Below, one piece after another: positions 57,075-64,000 of a DNA stretch of 64,000 bases (its first letter is position 1; each line of letters starts with the position of its first letter). Below the pieces are notes generated by a model. It searched no databases and was not told the DNA's origin. It saw only the letters and a program-made list of their open reading frames with translations. The position numbers and the translations under genes were made by a program. This DNA comes from Paracoccus lichenicola (lineage in GTDB: Bacteria; Pseudomonadota; Alphaproteobacteria; Rhodobacterales; Rhodobacteraceae): positions 62,001 to 126,000 of the forward strand of contig NZ_WMBT01000002.1 in the NCBI RefSeq assembly GCF_009708075.1, in the 5' to 3' direction.

Positions 57075-59462
57075 TCAGGCGCGGAGCGTGCCGCCGGTGG
57101 CCTTTTGCACCTTGTCGATGATCTTCTGGCTGACGGCCTCGATCTCCGCGTCCGTCAGGGTCTTGTCGCGCGGTTGCAGGCGGGCGGTGATGGCGATGGA
57201 CTTCCTGCCGCCCTCAAGCCCGGTGAACTGGTCGAAGACCGTCACGCTGTCGATCAGCGCCTTGTCGGCGCCTGCGGCGGCGTTGACCAGGGTCAGCGCC
57301 TCGACTTGAGGATCCACGACGAAGGCGAAGTCGCGTTCGACGGCTTGCAGTTCCGAGATGGCAAGCGCCGGGCGCGTCGCCGTGCGGGTCTTGGGGAAGG
57401 GCACGTTGGCGATGCGGACGGTGAAGGCGACTGCCGGACCCTTCACGTCGAAGGCGCGCAGGATGCGGGGGTGGATTTCCCCGAAGGTCGCGAGCGCGTT
57501 CGGGCCAAGCGCGATGTTGCCCGCGCGGCCCGGATGCCACCACGGGTCCAGCTTGCGGTTGACCTGCACCTTGGCGGGCGCGCCGAGGGTGGCCAGCACG
57601 GCCTCGGCATCGGCCTTGGCGTCATGGATGTCCACCTTGCGGCGGCTGCCGAAGGGGTCGCGCGGCGCGGTGTGGCCGATCATCAGGCCCGAGATCTGCG
57701 TGGCCTGTTCGCCCGGCTCGCCGCCCGCGAAGACCGGCCCAAGCTCGAACAGCGCCAGGTCGGCGAAGCCGCGCGCCTGGTTGCGGGCGGCTGCGGACAG
57801 CAGGCCGGGCAGCAGGTCGGGGCGCAGATGCGTCATCTCGCTGCTGATCGGGTTTTCGACGCGCACGGTATCGGCGCCGCCGCCGAACAGTTCGGCGGAC
57901 GCGCGGTCGATGAAGCTGTAGGTCACGCATTCGTTGTAACCAAGCGCCGCCGCCTGCCGCCTTGCGGCCTTCTCGCGGACCTGCAAGGGGGTCAGCACGG
58001 GCTTGGGCACGCCAGGGCGCGGGCGCGGCAGGGGCTGGCCTTGCAGCTTGGTGAGGCTGGCGATGCGGGCGATTTCCTCGACCAGATCGGCCTCGCCCAG
58101 GATGTCGGGGCGCCAGGAGGGGACATGGGCCATGTCGCCGTCCATGCGGAAGCCGAGCGCGGTCAGCGTGGCGCGCTGCGTGTCCGCCGGGATGTCCAGG
58201 CCGACCAGGCTGGCGGTGCGGGCGGGGTCCAGAGGGTAAGCGCGGGCTGTGTCGGGGACGACGCCTGCCTCAACCACTTCGGACGGCTCTCCGCCGCACA
58301 AGTCCAGGATCATCTGCGTGGCCAGTTCCAGGCCCGGGCGGGTGAAGGCCGGATCGACGCCGCGTTCGAAGCGGTAGCGGGCGTCGCTGTTGATCTTCAG
58401 CGCGCGGCCCGTGGCGGCGATGGCGATGGGATCCCAATAGGCGCTTTCCAGGAAGACATCCGTGGTCTCGTCGGAACAGCCGGAGTGTTCGCCGCCCATG
58501 ATGCCTGCGATGCTTTCGGAACCGTTGGCGTCAGCGATCACCATGGCGCCTTCGGACAGCGGATAGGTCTTGCCGTCAAGGGCCAGGATCTGTTCGCCCT
58601 CGCGCGCGGAGCGGACATGCAGGTTGCCGGAAACTTTTGCCAAGTCAAACACATGCAGGGGCCTGTTCATGTCGTATGTGAACAGGTTGGTGACATCCGC
58701 CAGCGCGTTGATCGGGCGCAATCCGATGGCACGCAGGCGTTGTTGCAGCCATTCGGGCGACGGGCCGTTCCTGACGCCCCGGATCACGCGGCCCGCGAAA
58801 TACGGGGCCTTGTCGGCGATGGCCGGGTCGATGCTGACCGAAACCGGGCTTGCGAAGCGCCCCGGCACGATCGTGTCAGCCACCGGTTTCAGCACCCCCA
58901 ACCCGCGCGCCGCAAGGTCGCGGGCGATGCCGTGGACGCCAAGCGCGTCGGGGCGGTTCGGCGTGATCTTGATGTGGATCATCGGATCCACCTTGTCCGG
59001 CGCATTCGCGGCCAGCCAGTCCACGAACCGCTGCCCGACCTGCCCCGAGGGAAGCTCGATGATGCCGTTGTGTTCGTCCGACAGTTCCAGTTCCCGTTCC
59101 GAGGCCATCATGCCGTGGCTTTCCACGCCCCGGATCTTGCCCACGCCCAAGGTCACGTCGATGCCGGGGACGTAATCGCCGGGCTTGGCCAGCACCACGG
59201 TGATCCCCTCGCGCGCATTGGGGGCGCCGCAGACGATCTGCTTTTCGCCCTCGTCCGTCAGCACGCGGCAGACGCGCAGGCGGTCGGCGTCGGGATGCTG
59301 CTCGGCGTGCAGGACGCGGGCCAGGGTGAAGGCGCGCAGCTTGGCCGCCGGGTCGCGGACCTCCTCGACCTCGAGACCCAGGTCGGTCAGCGCCTCGGTG
59401 ATCTGGTCCAGGGTGGCGGTGGTGTCGAGATGCTCTTTGAGCCAGGAGAGGGTGAACTTCAT
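57075..59462 (-). CDS. pheT: Phenylalanine--tRNA ligase beta subunit PheT
   Basis: A 795-residue beta subunit of the phenylalanyl-tRNA synthetase tetramer. It opens MKFTLSWLKEHLDTTATLDQ, then a tRNA-binding EMAP-like domain (ARVLHAEQHPDADRLRVCRV), the B3/B4 editing domain (GVESHGMMASERELEL, then SEGAMVIADANGSESIAGIMGG), B5, and the C-terminal ferredoxin-fold anticodon-binding domain (RDFAFVVDPQVEALT, and KTLTDAEIEAVSQKII). The ATG at 59462 gives the standard N-terminus; the much longer open frame upstream overlaps another gene. pheS is not adjacent in the window. Confidence 0.95.
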   Translation of the reverse strand: MKFTLSWLKEHLDTTATLDQITEALTDLGLEVEEVRDPAAKLRAFTLARVLHAEQHPDADRLRVCRVLTDEGEKQIVCGAPNAREGITVVLAKPGDYVPGIDVTLGVGKIRGVESHGMMASERELELSDEHNGIIELPSGQVGQRFVDWLAANAPDKVDPMIHIKITPNRPDALGVHGIARDLAARGLGVLKPVADTIVPGRFASPVSVSIDPAIADKAPYFAGRVIRGVRNGPSPEWLQQRLRAIGLRPINALADVTNLFTYDMNRPLHVFDLAKVSGNLHVRSAREGEQILALDGKTYPLSEGAMVIADANGSESIAGIMGGEHSGCSDETTDVFLESAYWDPIAIAATGRALKINSDARYRFERGVDPAFTRPGLELATQMILDLCGGEPSEVVEAGVVPDTARAYPLDPARTASLVGLDIPADTQRATLTALGFRMDGDMAHVPSWRPDILGEADLVEEIARIASLTKLQGQPLPRPRPGVPKPVLTPLQVREKAARRQAAALGYNECVTYSFIDRASAELFGGGADTVRVENPISSEMTHLRPDLLPGLLSAAARNQARGFADLALFELGPVFAGGEPGEQATQISGLMIGHTAPRDPFGSRRKVDIHDAKADAEAVLATLGAPAKVQVNRKLDPWWHPGRAGNIALGPNALATFGEIHPRILRAFDVKGPAVAFTVRIANVPFPKTRTATRPALAISELQAVERDFAFVVDPQVEALTLVNAAAGADKALIDSVTVFDQFTGLEGGRKSIAITARLQPRDKTLTDAEIEAVSQKIIDKVQKATGGTLRA

Positions 59463-59636
59463 GACGCAGCTTTCCGGTTTCGCGCACGGGCGTTTGCCTG
59501 CCTTGAACCGTTCCAGGGCACGATGGTCAAGCGTCAAGCAGAACGGCAGGACATCTTTCGGCCTTCGGGAATTGTTTATCGCCCCGCCCGGTGCCAGAGT
59601 TCGCCCGAACCCGGCACCTGTCGCAGGAGGTTTTTC

Positions 59637-60878
59637 GTGCCCTATCGCCTTTCCATTCTTGCCAGCCTTGCCCTTGCAGCGGCACCCGTCCTTGCGCAGG
59701 AAGCGCCCCGGATCTGCGGTGCCGCGCAGGTCGAATGGCTGGCCGGGGACGAGGCCGGGCAGGACATCGCGACCATCCAGGCGGCGCTGTCGGCTTCGGT
59801 TCAGGTGGCGGGCAGCCAGCCGACCGTCCTGGCCTTCCGCACCAGTGCCAACAGCCAGACCCTGCGCGTCGAGGCCAGTGCGGACAACGGCGATCCCGCG
59901 ATTTCCCTGCTGACCGAGGATGGCGACCTGATCGCCGAGAACGACGACACGCCCGTGTCGCTCAATGCGATGCTGGAAACGACGGTCGGGCCGGGGATCT
60001 ATTGCGTCGCGCTGCGCTCGGTCGGGGACGGCGACATGGCCGCCACCGTGCAGGTGTCGCGTCTCGAACAGGACCCGCTGCTGCACGAGGAGGGCACGGA
60101 CACCGGTGGCGAGATCGCGGCCTGCGCGCCCGATACCCCGGCGGCACCCCTGGCCGAGGGCGCGATCGACGAACGGCTGGCCCAGGGACCGGTCAGCACG
60201 ACGCAGGATGGCAGGCAGGTCGGCTATTACCGCTTTACCCTGTCCGGGGCGACGCCCGTGACGCTGCGCGCGTCCAGCCCCACGCTGGATCCCCATCTGA
60301 AGCTGTTCGACGCCCAGGGCACGCTGATCGGAGAGAACGACGATGCCGAGGGGCTGAACGCGCGGCTGGATTTCGTGTCTTCCCTGGCGGCGGGCGATTA
60401 CTGCATCGGGGCCGCGGCCCTGACATCCGAGGCGGGCGAACTGACCGTCAGCGCGCAGAGACTGGACCCCCAGGCCTTCCTGCGCAACGCTTATCGCAAG
60501 GGCGAACTGAACCCGCCCGCCGACGGCAGCTATCCGGTGCAGGCGGTGGACTTGGCGCGGCAGAAGCAGACGGTGGTTTTGCACGACGGCGCCGCGCAAT
60601 GGCTGGGCTTCGATCTGGACCAGCCGACGGTGGTCATCGTCAGCGCCTATGGCTCGCTTGTGGGCGCCGATCCCCGGCTGGTGCTGTTCGCGGCATCGGG
60701 CGCGCTGGAGGCCGAGAATGACGACGTGGACGGCGGCACCGATGCCCGCGTCGGCCCTGTCCTTCTGGAACCGGGCCGCTATCACCTGGGCGTCGTGGAT
60801 GTCAACCGCAACGACGGCACCCGCGGCCCGATCCGCCCCATCGGCCTGATGTTCGAACGCTTCCTGCGCGCGCCCTGA
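59637..60878 (+). CDS. Secreted protein with three PPC-like repeats
   Basis: A 413-residue exported protein. The signal peptide is VPYRLSILASLALAAAPVLA, cut before QE. The mature chain holds three similar beta-sandwich repeats of about 110 residues, each with a matching DG/AQGxLxAENDD motif: LTEDGDLIAENDDTPVSLNA, LFDAQGTLIGENDDAEGLNA and LFAASGALEAENDDVDGGTD, each followed by a G-x-Y-C/H-xx-G/A-V strand. This is the bacterial pre-peptidase C-terminal (PPC) pattern, usually found beside a protease; no protease domain is present. Start GTG at 59637 has AGGAGG 6 bases upstream. Confidence 0.85.
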   Translation: MPYRLSILASLALAAAPVLAQEAPRICGAAQVEWLAGDEAGQDIATIQAALSASVQVAGSQPTVLAFRTSANSQTLRVEASADNGDPAISLLTEDGDLIAENDDTPVSLNAMLETTVGPGIYCVALRSVGDGDMAATVQVSRLEQDPLLHEEGTDTGGEIAACAPDTPAAPLAEGAIDERLAQGPVSTTQDGRQVGYYRFTLSGATPVTLRASSPTLDPHLKLFDAQGTLIGENDDAEGLNARLDFVSSLAAGDYCIGAAALTSEAGELTVSAQRLDPQAFLRNAYRKGELNPPADGSYPVQAVDLARQKQTVVLHDGAAQWLGFDLDQPTVVIVSAYGSLVGADPRLVLFAASGALEAENDDVDGGTDARVGPVLLEPGRYHLGVVDVNRNDGTRGPIRPIGLMFERFLRAP

Positions 60879-60954
60879 TCCTTGTGCAGGGACCAAGGGT
60901 TCCTATCTGTCATGGCAAGGGGCGGCTGATCCGCCCGCTGTGATGGAGAGACCC

Positions 60955-61272
60955 TTGGCGGACAATGTCCAGCAACAGCTGCTGATCGAGCAGCGCGTCG
61001 CGAACGAATCGAAGTCCCAGCTGGTCGCCTATCTGCTGGCGATCCTGCTGTGGGGCCTGGGCGTGCATCGCATGTACCTGGGCCGCTGGGCCAGCGGCAT
61101 CATCATGCTGGCGCTGTCCGGCATCGGGATGCTGACCGCGCCGATCCTGATCGGATGGATCCCCCTGGCCTTCGCCTGGGTCTGGGCGTTCATCGACCTG
61201 TTCCTGATCCCCGGCATGATCCGCAACGACCAGGCGGTGATTCGGCAGCGGCTGATGGCGGGCCGCTGGTAA
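60955..61272 (+). CDS. TM2 domain-containing membrane protein
   Basis: A protein of about 105 residues with the TM2 motif, two membrane helices and a short loop: AYLLAILLWGLGVHRMYLGR and MLALSGIGMLTAPILIGWIP, AWVWAFIDLFLIPGMIR. A cytoplasmic N-terminus. TTG at 60955 is preferred because GGAGAG lies about 5 bases before it; GTG or ATG at 60940/60943 have no such site. Function unknown. Confidence 0.8.
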   Translation: MADNVQQQLLIEQRVANESKSQLVAYLLAILLWGLGVHRMYLGRWASGIIMLALSGIGMLTAPILIGWIPLAFAWVWAFIDLFLIPGMIRNDQAVIRQRLMAGRW

Positions 61273-61278
61273 CGAAAA

Positions 61279-61305
61279 GGCCGCGCGGCATCTGCCGGCG
61301 CGGCC
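61279..61305. terminator. Convergent terminator between TM2 gene and infC
   Basis: GGCCGCGC/GCGCGGCC, an 8-base-pair stem, with an inner GGC-ATCT-GCC extension. On the minus strand it is followed by TTTTCGTT, a U run, so it most likely ends the infC transcript; it may serve both sides. Confidence 0.7.
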
Positions 61306-61327
61306 CTTGTTCATCTGGCGGTCGGCC

Positions 61328-61867
61328 TTATTTGGGCGCGATCATCATGACCATCTGCCGGCCTTCCAGCTTGGGCATGGATTCGATCTTGCCCGCCTCG
61401 CCCACGTCGTCGCGGACACGGTTCAGCAGTTCCAGCCCCAGATCCTGGTGGGCCATCTCGCGGCCGCGGAAGCGCAGGGTGACCTTGACCTTGTCGCCTT
61501 CGCCCAGGAACTTCATGACGGAACGCATCTTCACATCGTAATCGTGGGTATCGGTTCCCGGACGGAACTTGATTTCCTTGATCTCGATGATCTTCTGCTT
61601 CTTGCGGGCCTCGGCCTCGCGCTTTTGCTGTTCGTACTTGAACTTGCCCAGGTCCATGACCTTGCAGACCGGCGGGGTCGCGTTCGGCGAGATCTCGACC
61701 AGATCCAGCCCGGCGTCCTGCGCCATCTGCAGCCCGACCGAAGGCGGCACGACGCCGACGTTCTCTCCGTCAGCGCCGATCAGGCGGATTTCGGATACGC
61801 GGATGCGTTCATTGACACGAGGGCCGGTGTCACGGGTAGGCGGTGCGTTATGCGGTCGGCGGGCTAT
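61328..61867 (-). CDS. infC: Translation initiation factor IF-3, AUA start codon
   Basis: A 179-residue IF-3 that binds the 30S subunit and enforces start-codon choice. Conserved: [58 protein letters not shown] linker, [20 protein letters not shown] and [18 protein letters not shown]. No ATG, GTG or TTG lies at the right place: the frame has ATA at 61867 (then ARRPHN) with AAGGAG 7 bases upstream, at 61880-61875. IF-3 genes often use rare starts such as AUU for self-regulation, so AUA is most likely here. The distal open frame is antisense to another gene. Confidence 0.93.
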   Translation of the reverse strand: MARRPHNAPPTRDTGPRVNERIRVSEIRLIGADGENVGVVPPSVGLQMAQDAGLDLVEISPNATPPVCKVMDLGKFKYEQQKREAEARKKQKIIEIKEIKFRPGTDTHDYDVKMRSVMKFLGEGDKVKVTLRFRGREMAHQDLGLELLNRVRDDVGEAGKIESMPKLEGRQMVMMIAPK

Positions 61868-62062
61868 GGCGATGCTCCTTGGATGGCCAAATCGGAATAG
61901 ACGGAAAATAATCGTCAAGGCGGCGTGATTCAACCGGATTTGAAGGTTGTTTCGCAAGGCGGGCAGATATGTCGCCCCCCTGCCCCCTCCGCCGCCTTTT
62001 CCACACGTCCAGGCTGTGCCATAGCTTCGGCCAACCGACCCATCAAGCAAGGACTGCCCGCC

Positions 62063-62668
62063 ATGCGTATTCTTCTGGCCGTGATCGTGATTCTGCTTCT
62101 GGGTGTCGGCGGCTGGTGGGTTTGGCAGGACGCCCGCGCCCCGCTGGGCGAGGCTCCCGAAGCGGTCCAGGCCACGCCCCCCACGGACGCCCCCGCCATG
62201 ACTGCCGCGACCGAGGCTGCGGCCGATGCGGCAGCAGACGCTGCCGCCGTCGCCGCCGATGTCGCGGCCGAGGCCGCCCAGGCCTCGGAAGACGCGGGCG
62301 TCGCCCCCGTCAGCGATGCCGCAGCCGAGGCCGAGGCTGCCGCCGAAGCGGCGCTGAGTGCCGCCGACCGTGCCGCCGATGCCGCCGCGACCGCGCCCAC
62401 CCCACAAGCGGCCGAGGAAGCGGCCTCGGCCGCCACGGATGCCGCCGCCGCCACCGACCAGGCCGCCAGCGCCGCCATGGCCGCCACGCAAATCCAGTCC
62501 CTGCTGACGCCCAAGGGCTTTGATGCGGCCCAGGTCGCCCGGATCATCAACGGGGCCGCGATCAGCGACATGCAGAAGGCCACGCTGAGACGCCTGGTCG
62601 AGACGGCGGGAACCGATCCCGACCTGTTGCGCCAGGCGCTGGACCAGGTGAAGGCGGTCATGCCGTGA
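62063..62668 (+). CDS. Alanine-rich single-span membrane protein
   Basis: A 201-residue protein with one N-terminal helix ([20 protein letters not shown]), then about 100 residues of low-complexity Ala with Glu/Asp (for example [20 protein letters not shown]). This repetitive stretch is predicted to be a long helix, resembling the TolA linker. The C-terminal about 50 residues form a folded unit ([40 protein letters not shown]). I do not recognise a named family. The start at 62063 has AAGGA 9 bases upstream; the longer frame overlaps infC. The stop overlaps the next gene (GTGA). Confidence 0.7.
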   Translation: MRILLAVIVILLLGVGGWWVWQDARAPLGEAPEAVQATPPTDAPAMTAATEAAADAAADAAAVAADVAAEAAQASEDAGVAPVSDAAAEAEAAAEAALSAADRAADAAATAPTPQAAEEAASAATDAAAATDQAASAAMAATQIQSLLTPKGFDAAQVARIINGAAISDMQKATLRRLVETAGTDPDLLRQALDQVKAVMP

Positions 62669-63534
62669 CCACCCATCCGCCCCTGGCCGATTTCCTGAAA
62701 TCCGGTCCCGCCGCCCTGAAGCGCGGTCCCATCGCCATCGTCCTGGTCGAGGACGATGCCGCCGTGGCCGAGACCCTGCGCCATCACGTGCAGATCGGCT
62801 TTCGCCACATCCTGGCCCTGTCGCCGGACCCGGTCGCCGTCCCGGATGACTTGGCGCCGCGCGTCACCTGCCTGCAATGGAATACACGGCGCGCCCAGGC
62901 ACACCAGGATGCCGTCAATGCGGTCCTGGCCGCCGTGCCCGCCGGAACCTGGCTTTACTATTGCTACAACGCCGAATTCCTGTTCTTCCCCTTTTCCGAG
63001 ACGCGCAGCGTCGGAGAGCTTCTGGCCTTCCATGTCGAGGAACGGCGCGACGCGATGCTGACTTACGTCGTCGATCTCTACTCGCCCGATCTGGCCCGTG
63101 ATCCGAACGCGGTGAACCTGGCCGACGCCATGTTCGACCGTGCGGGATATTTCGCCCTTGGCCGGAAGGGTCCCGATGGCCACCCGCTGGAGCGGCAGCT
63201 GGATTTCCACGGCGGCCTGCGCTGGCGGTTCGAGGAACACGTCCCCCCGGCCAGCCGCAGGATCGACCGCATCGCCCTGTTCCGCGCCGCCCCGGACCTG
63301 CGGCTGGAAGCGAACCATTGCTTCAACATGCCCGAATACAACACCTATGCCTGCCCCTGGCACCACAACCTGACCGCCGCGATCGCCTCGTTCCGGGCGG
63401 CCAAGGCGCTGGCCACCAATCCGGGATCCCGCGACGCCATAAGCAGCTTCCGGTGGCGCAATTCCGAACCGTTCCAGTGGAAGGCGCAGCAGTTGATGGA
63501 TCTGGGGCTGATGGAACCCGGCCAGTGGTTCTGA
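62665..63534 (+). CDS. Glycosyltransferase family 2-like protein (function uncertain)
   Basis: A 289-residue cytosolic protein. The N-terminal half has a GT-A-like region ([20 protein letters not shown], then [20 protein letters not shown] and a [12 protein letters not shown] block) similar to GT2-like proteins found in Rhodobacteraceae. A DxD motif is not obvious, so catalytic function is uncertain. His- and Trp-rich stretches follow ([20 protein letters not shown]). Starts on GTG at 62665, overlapping the preceding stop by 4 bases. Confidence 0.6.
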   Translation: MTTHPPLADFLKSGPAALKRGPIAIVLVEDDAAVAETLRHHVQIGFRHILALSPDPVAVPDDLAPRVTCLQWNTRRAQAHQDAVNAVLAAVPAGTWLYYCYNAEFLFFPFSETRSVGELLAFHVEERRDAMLTYVVDLYSPDLARDPNAVNLADAMFDRAGYFALGRKGPDGHPLERQLDFHGGLRWRFEEHVPPASRRIDRIALFRAAPDLRLEANHCFNMPEYNTYACPWHHNLTAAIASFRAAKALATNPGSRDAISSFRWRNSEPFQWKAQQLMDLGLMEPGQWF

Positions 63535-63583
63535 CCTATTGACAGGAACTGAGCGGACACCTTCCGCCTGAAGGATGCGACAT

Positions 63584-64000
63584 ATGGCAAAGGACGGTTT
63601 TCTGCCACGGCTGGCGCTTGTGACCCTTGCGGGGATCCTGCTGATCCTGGTCTGGCGCGGGGTTCCCCTGCTGGAACTCGCCCTGCGCGGCCCGGTCGAG
63701 GAACCGCGGGCCGTCCTGCCACGCGGCGATCTGGCCGCAAACGAGCAGACGACCATCGCCCTGTTCGAGGGGGCGCGGGACAGCGTGGTCTCGATCACCA
63801 CCGAAAGCCGCGTCGTCGATTTCTGGACCCGCAACGCCCATGACGTGCCGCGCGGCAGCGGATCGGGGTTCATCTGGGACGCCGGGGGCCATGTCGTGAC
63901 CAACAACCACGTCATCGAAGGCGCGACCGGCGCCCTGGTGCGGCTGGCGGATGGCCGCGCCTACCCGGCCCGGCTGGTCGGGACCGCGCCCGAACACGAC
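63584..64000 (+). CDS. Trypsin-like serine protease (HtrA/DegP family), 3' end outside window
   Basis: The first 139 residues of a periplasmic HtrA-type protease. It begins with an N-terminal membrane anchor or signal sequence (LALVTLAGILLILVWRG), then the linker ALFEGARDSVVSITTES and the trypsin-fold start with GSGSGFIWDAGGHVVTNNHV, where the His is the catalytic one of the triad. The Asp and Ser and any PDZ domain lie beyond base 64000. AAGGA sits 8 bases before the ATG. Confidence 0.85.
   Translation, partial: MAKDGFLPRLALVTLAGILLILVWRGVPLLELALRGPVEEPRAVLPRGDLAANEQTTIALFEGARDSVVSITTESRVVDFWTRNAHDVPRGSGSGFIWDAGGHVVTNNHVIEGATGALVRLADGRAYPARLVGTAPEHD

Noticed and set aside
57075..60896. A minus-strand open frame of 1273 codons spanning pheT and the PPC gene
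   Set aside because: Only the part to 59462 is PheT. The extension is Arg/Gly/Gln-rich antisense translation of the PPC gene, typical of GC-rich DNA.
62161..62480. Ala-codon repeats as a tandem DNA repeat or CRISPR-like array
   Set aside because: The repetition is in amino acid composition (GCC/GAG/GAC codons), with no constant DNA repeat unit or spacers.

Overview
The window is GC-rich bacterial chromosome, densely packed, with short intergenic gaps and many 1-11 bp gene overlaps. Gene content and order point to an alphaproteobacterium of the Rhodobacterales, most like Paracoccus or a close relative. The main signs are an fdsGBA-fdhD-fdsD formate dehydrogenase operon, ccoGHIS next to an FNR-type box, trpC-moaC-moeA-lexA, a GAAC-N7-GAAC LexA box, an LdtR-like MarR regulator and the small families DUF4169/RHH and DUF2927. 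It reads as core chromosome. The only clear mobile-type cargo is a Phd-Doc toxin-antitoxin pair. I saw no rRNA, tRNA, IS element, prophage or CRISPR array, and no gene-free stretch longer than 300 bases.

Layout. 1-1028: end of modC (molybdate import). 968-2769 (minus): a phosphoesterase and a diacylglycerol kinase-like lipid kinase. 2835-8746 (minus): NAD-dependent molybdenum formate dehydrogenase, with a LysR gene (8835-9722) directly upstream that is also fused by overlap to an RND efflux pump operon (9719-14091). 14280-14606: DUF1330. 14784-19436: a tight TelA / DUF2927 lipoprotein / SPFH-GYF / zinc-ribbon membrane-protein cluster, running on into a PfkB sugar kinase, trpC, moaC, moeA and lexA (to 23633). 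23658-27431: heme synthesis genes hemC, hemE and hemF with an EamA transporter. 27501-31934: lipoprotein, an atypical SDR, rRNA-type methyltransferase, clpS, and a D,D-carboxypeptidase with SPOR domain. 32002-36386 (minus): ccoGHIS for cbb3 oxidase assembly. 36472-38962: ppk2, GST, phd-doc. 39032-42304: parE-thyA-folA. 42370-45797: glyoxalase-like protein, ldtR, sdhE, aspartate aminotransferase, bdhA. 45869-48391: a candidate small RNA, then a YejA-like binding protein with an entericidin and a CsbD-like protein. 48395-57060: ynfA, CDF exporter, xthA, a secreted protein, an erpA-like gene, dGTPase, OsmC, transglutaminase-like, DapA-like, fumC and DUF4169/RHH. 57075-64000: pheT, a three-repeat PPC secreted protein, TM2 protein, infC with an AUA start, an Ala-rich membrane protein, a GT2-like protein and the start of an HtrA-type protease.

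Links between genes. Molybdenum supply (modC), cofactor synthesis (moaC, moeA), cofactor sulfuration (fdhD) and the molybdoenzyme itself (fds) all lie in the first 23 kb. Respiratory function is represented by ccoGHIS, three heme genes and sdhE/fumC. thyA-folA-parE and dgt cover nucleotide and DNA maintenance, and lexA carries its own operator. The least understood unit is the TelA-SPFH-zinc ribbon cluster. The most testable new items are a minus-strand small RNA candidate at 45869-45943 and an IF-3 gene starting on AUA.
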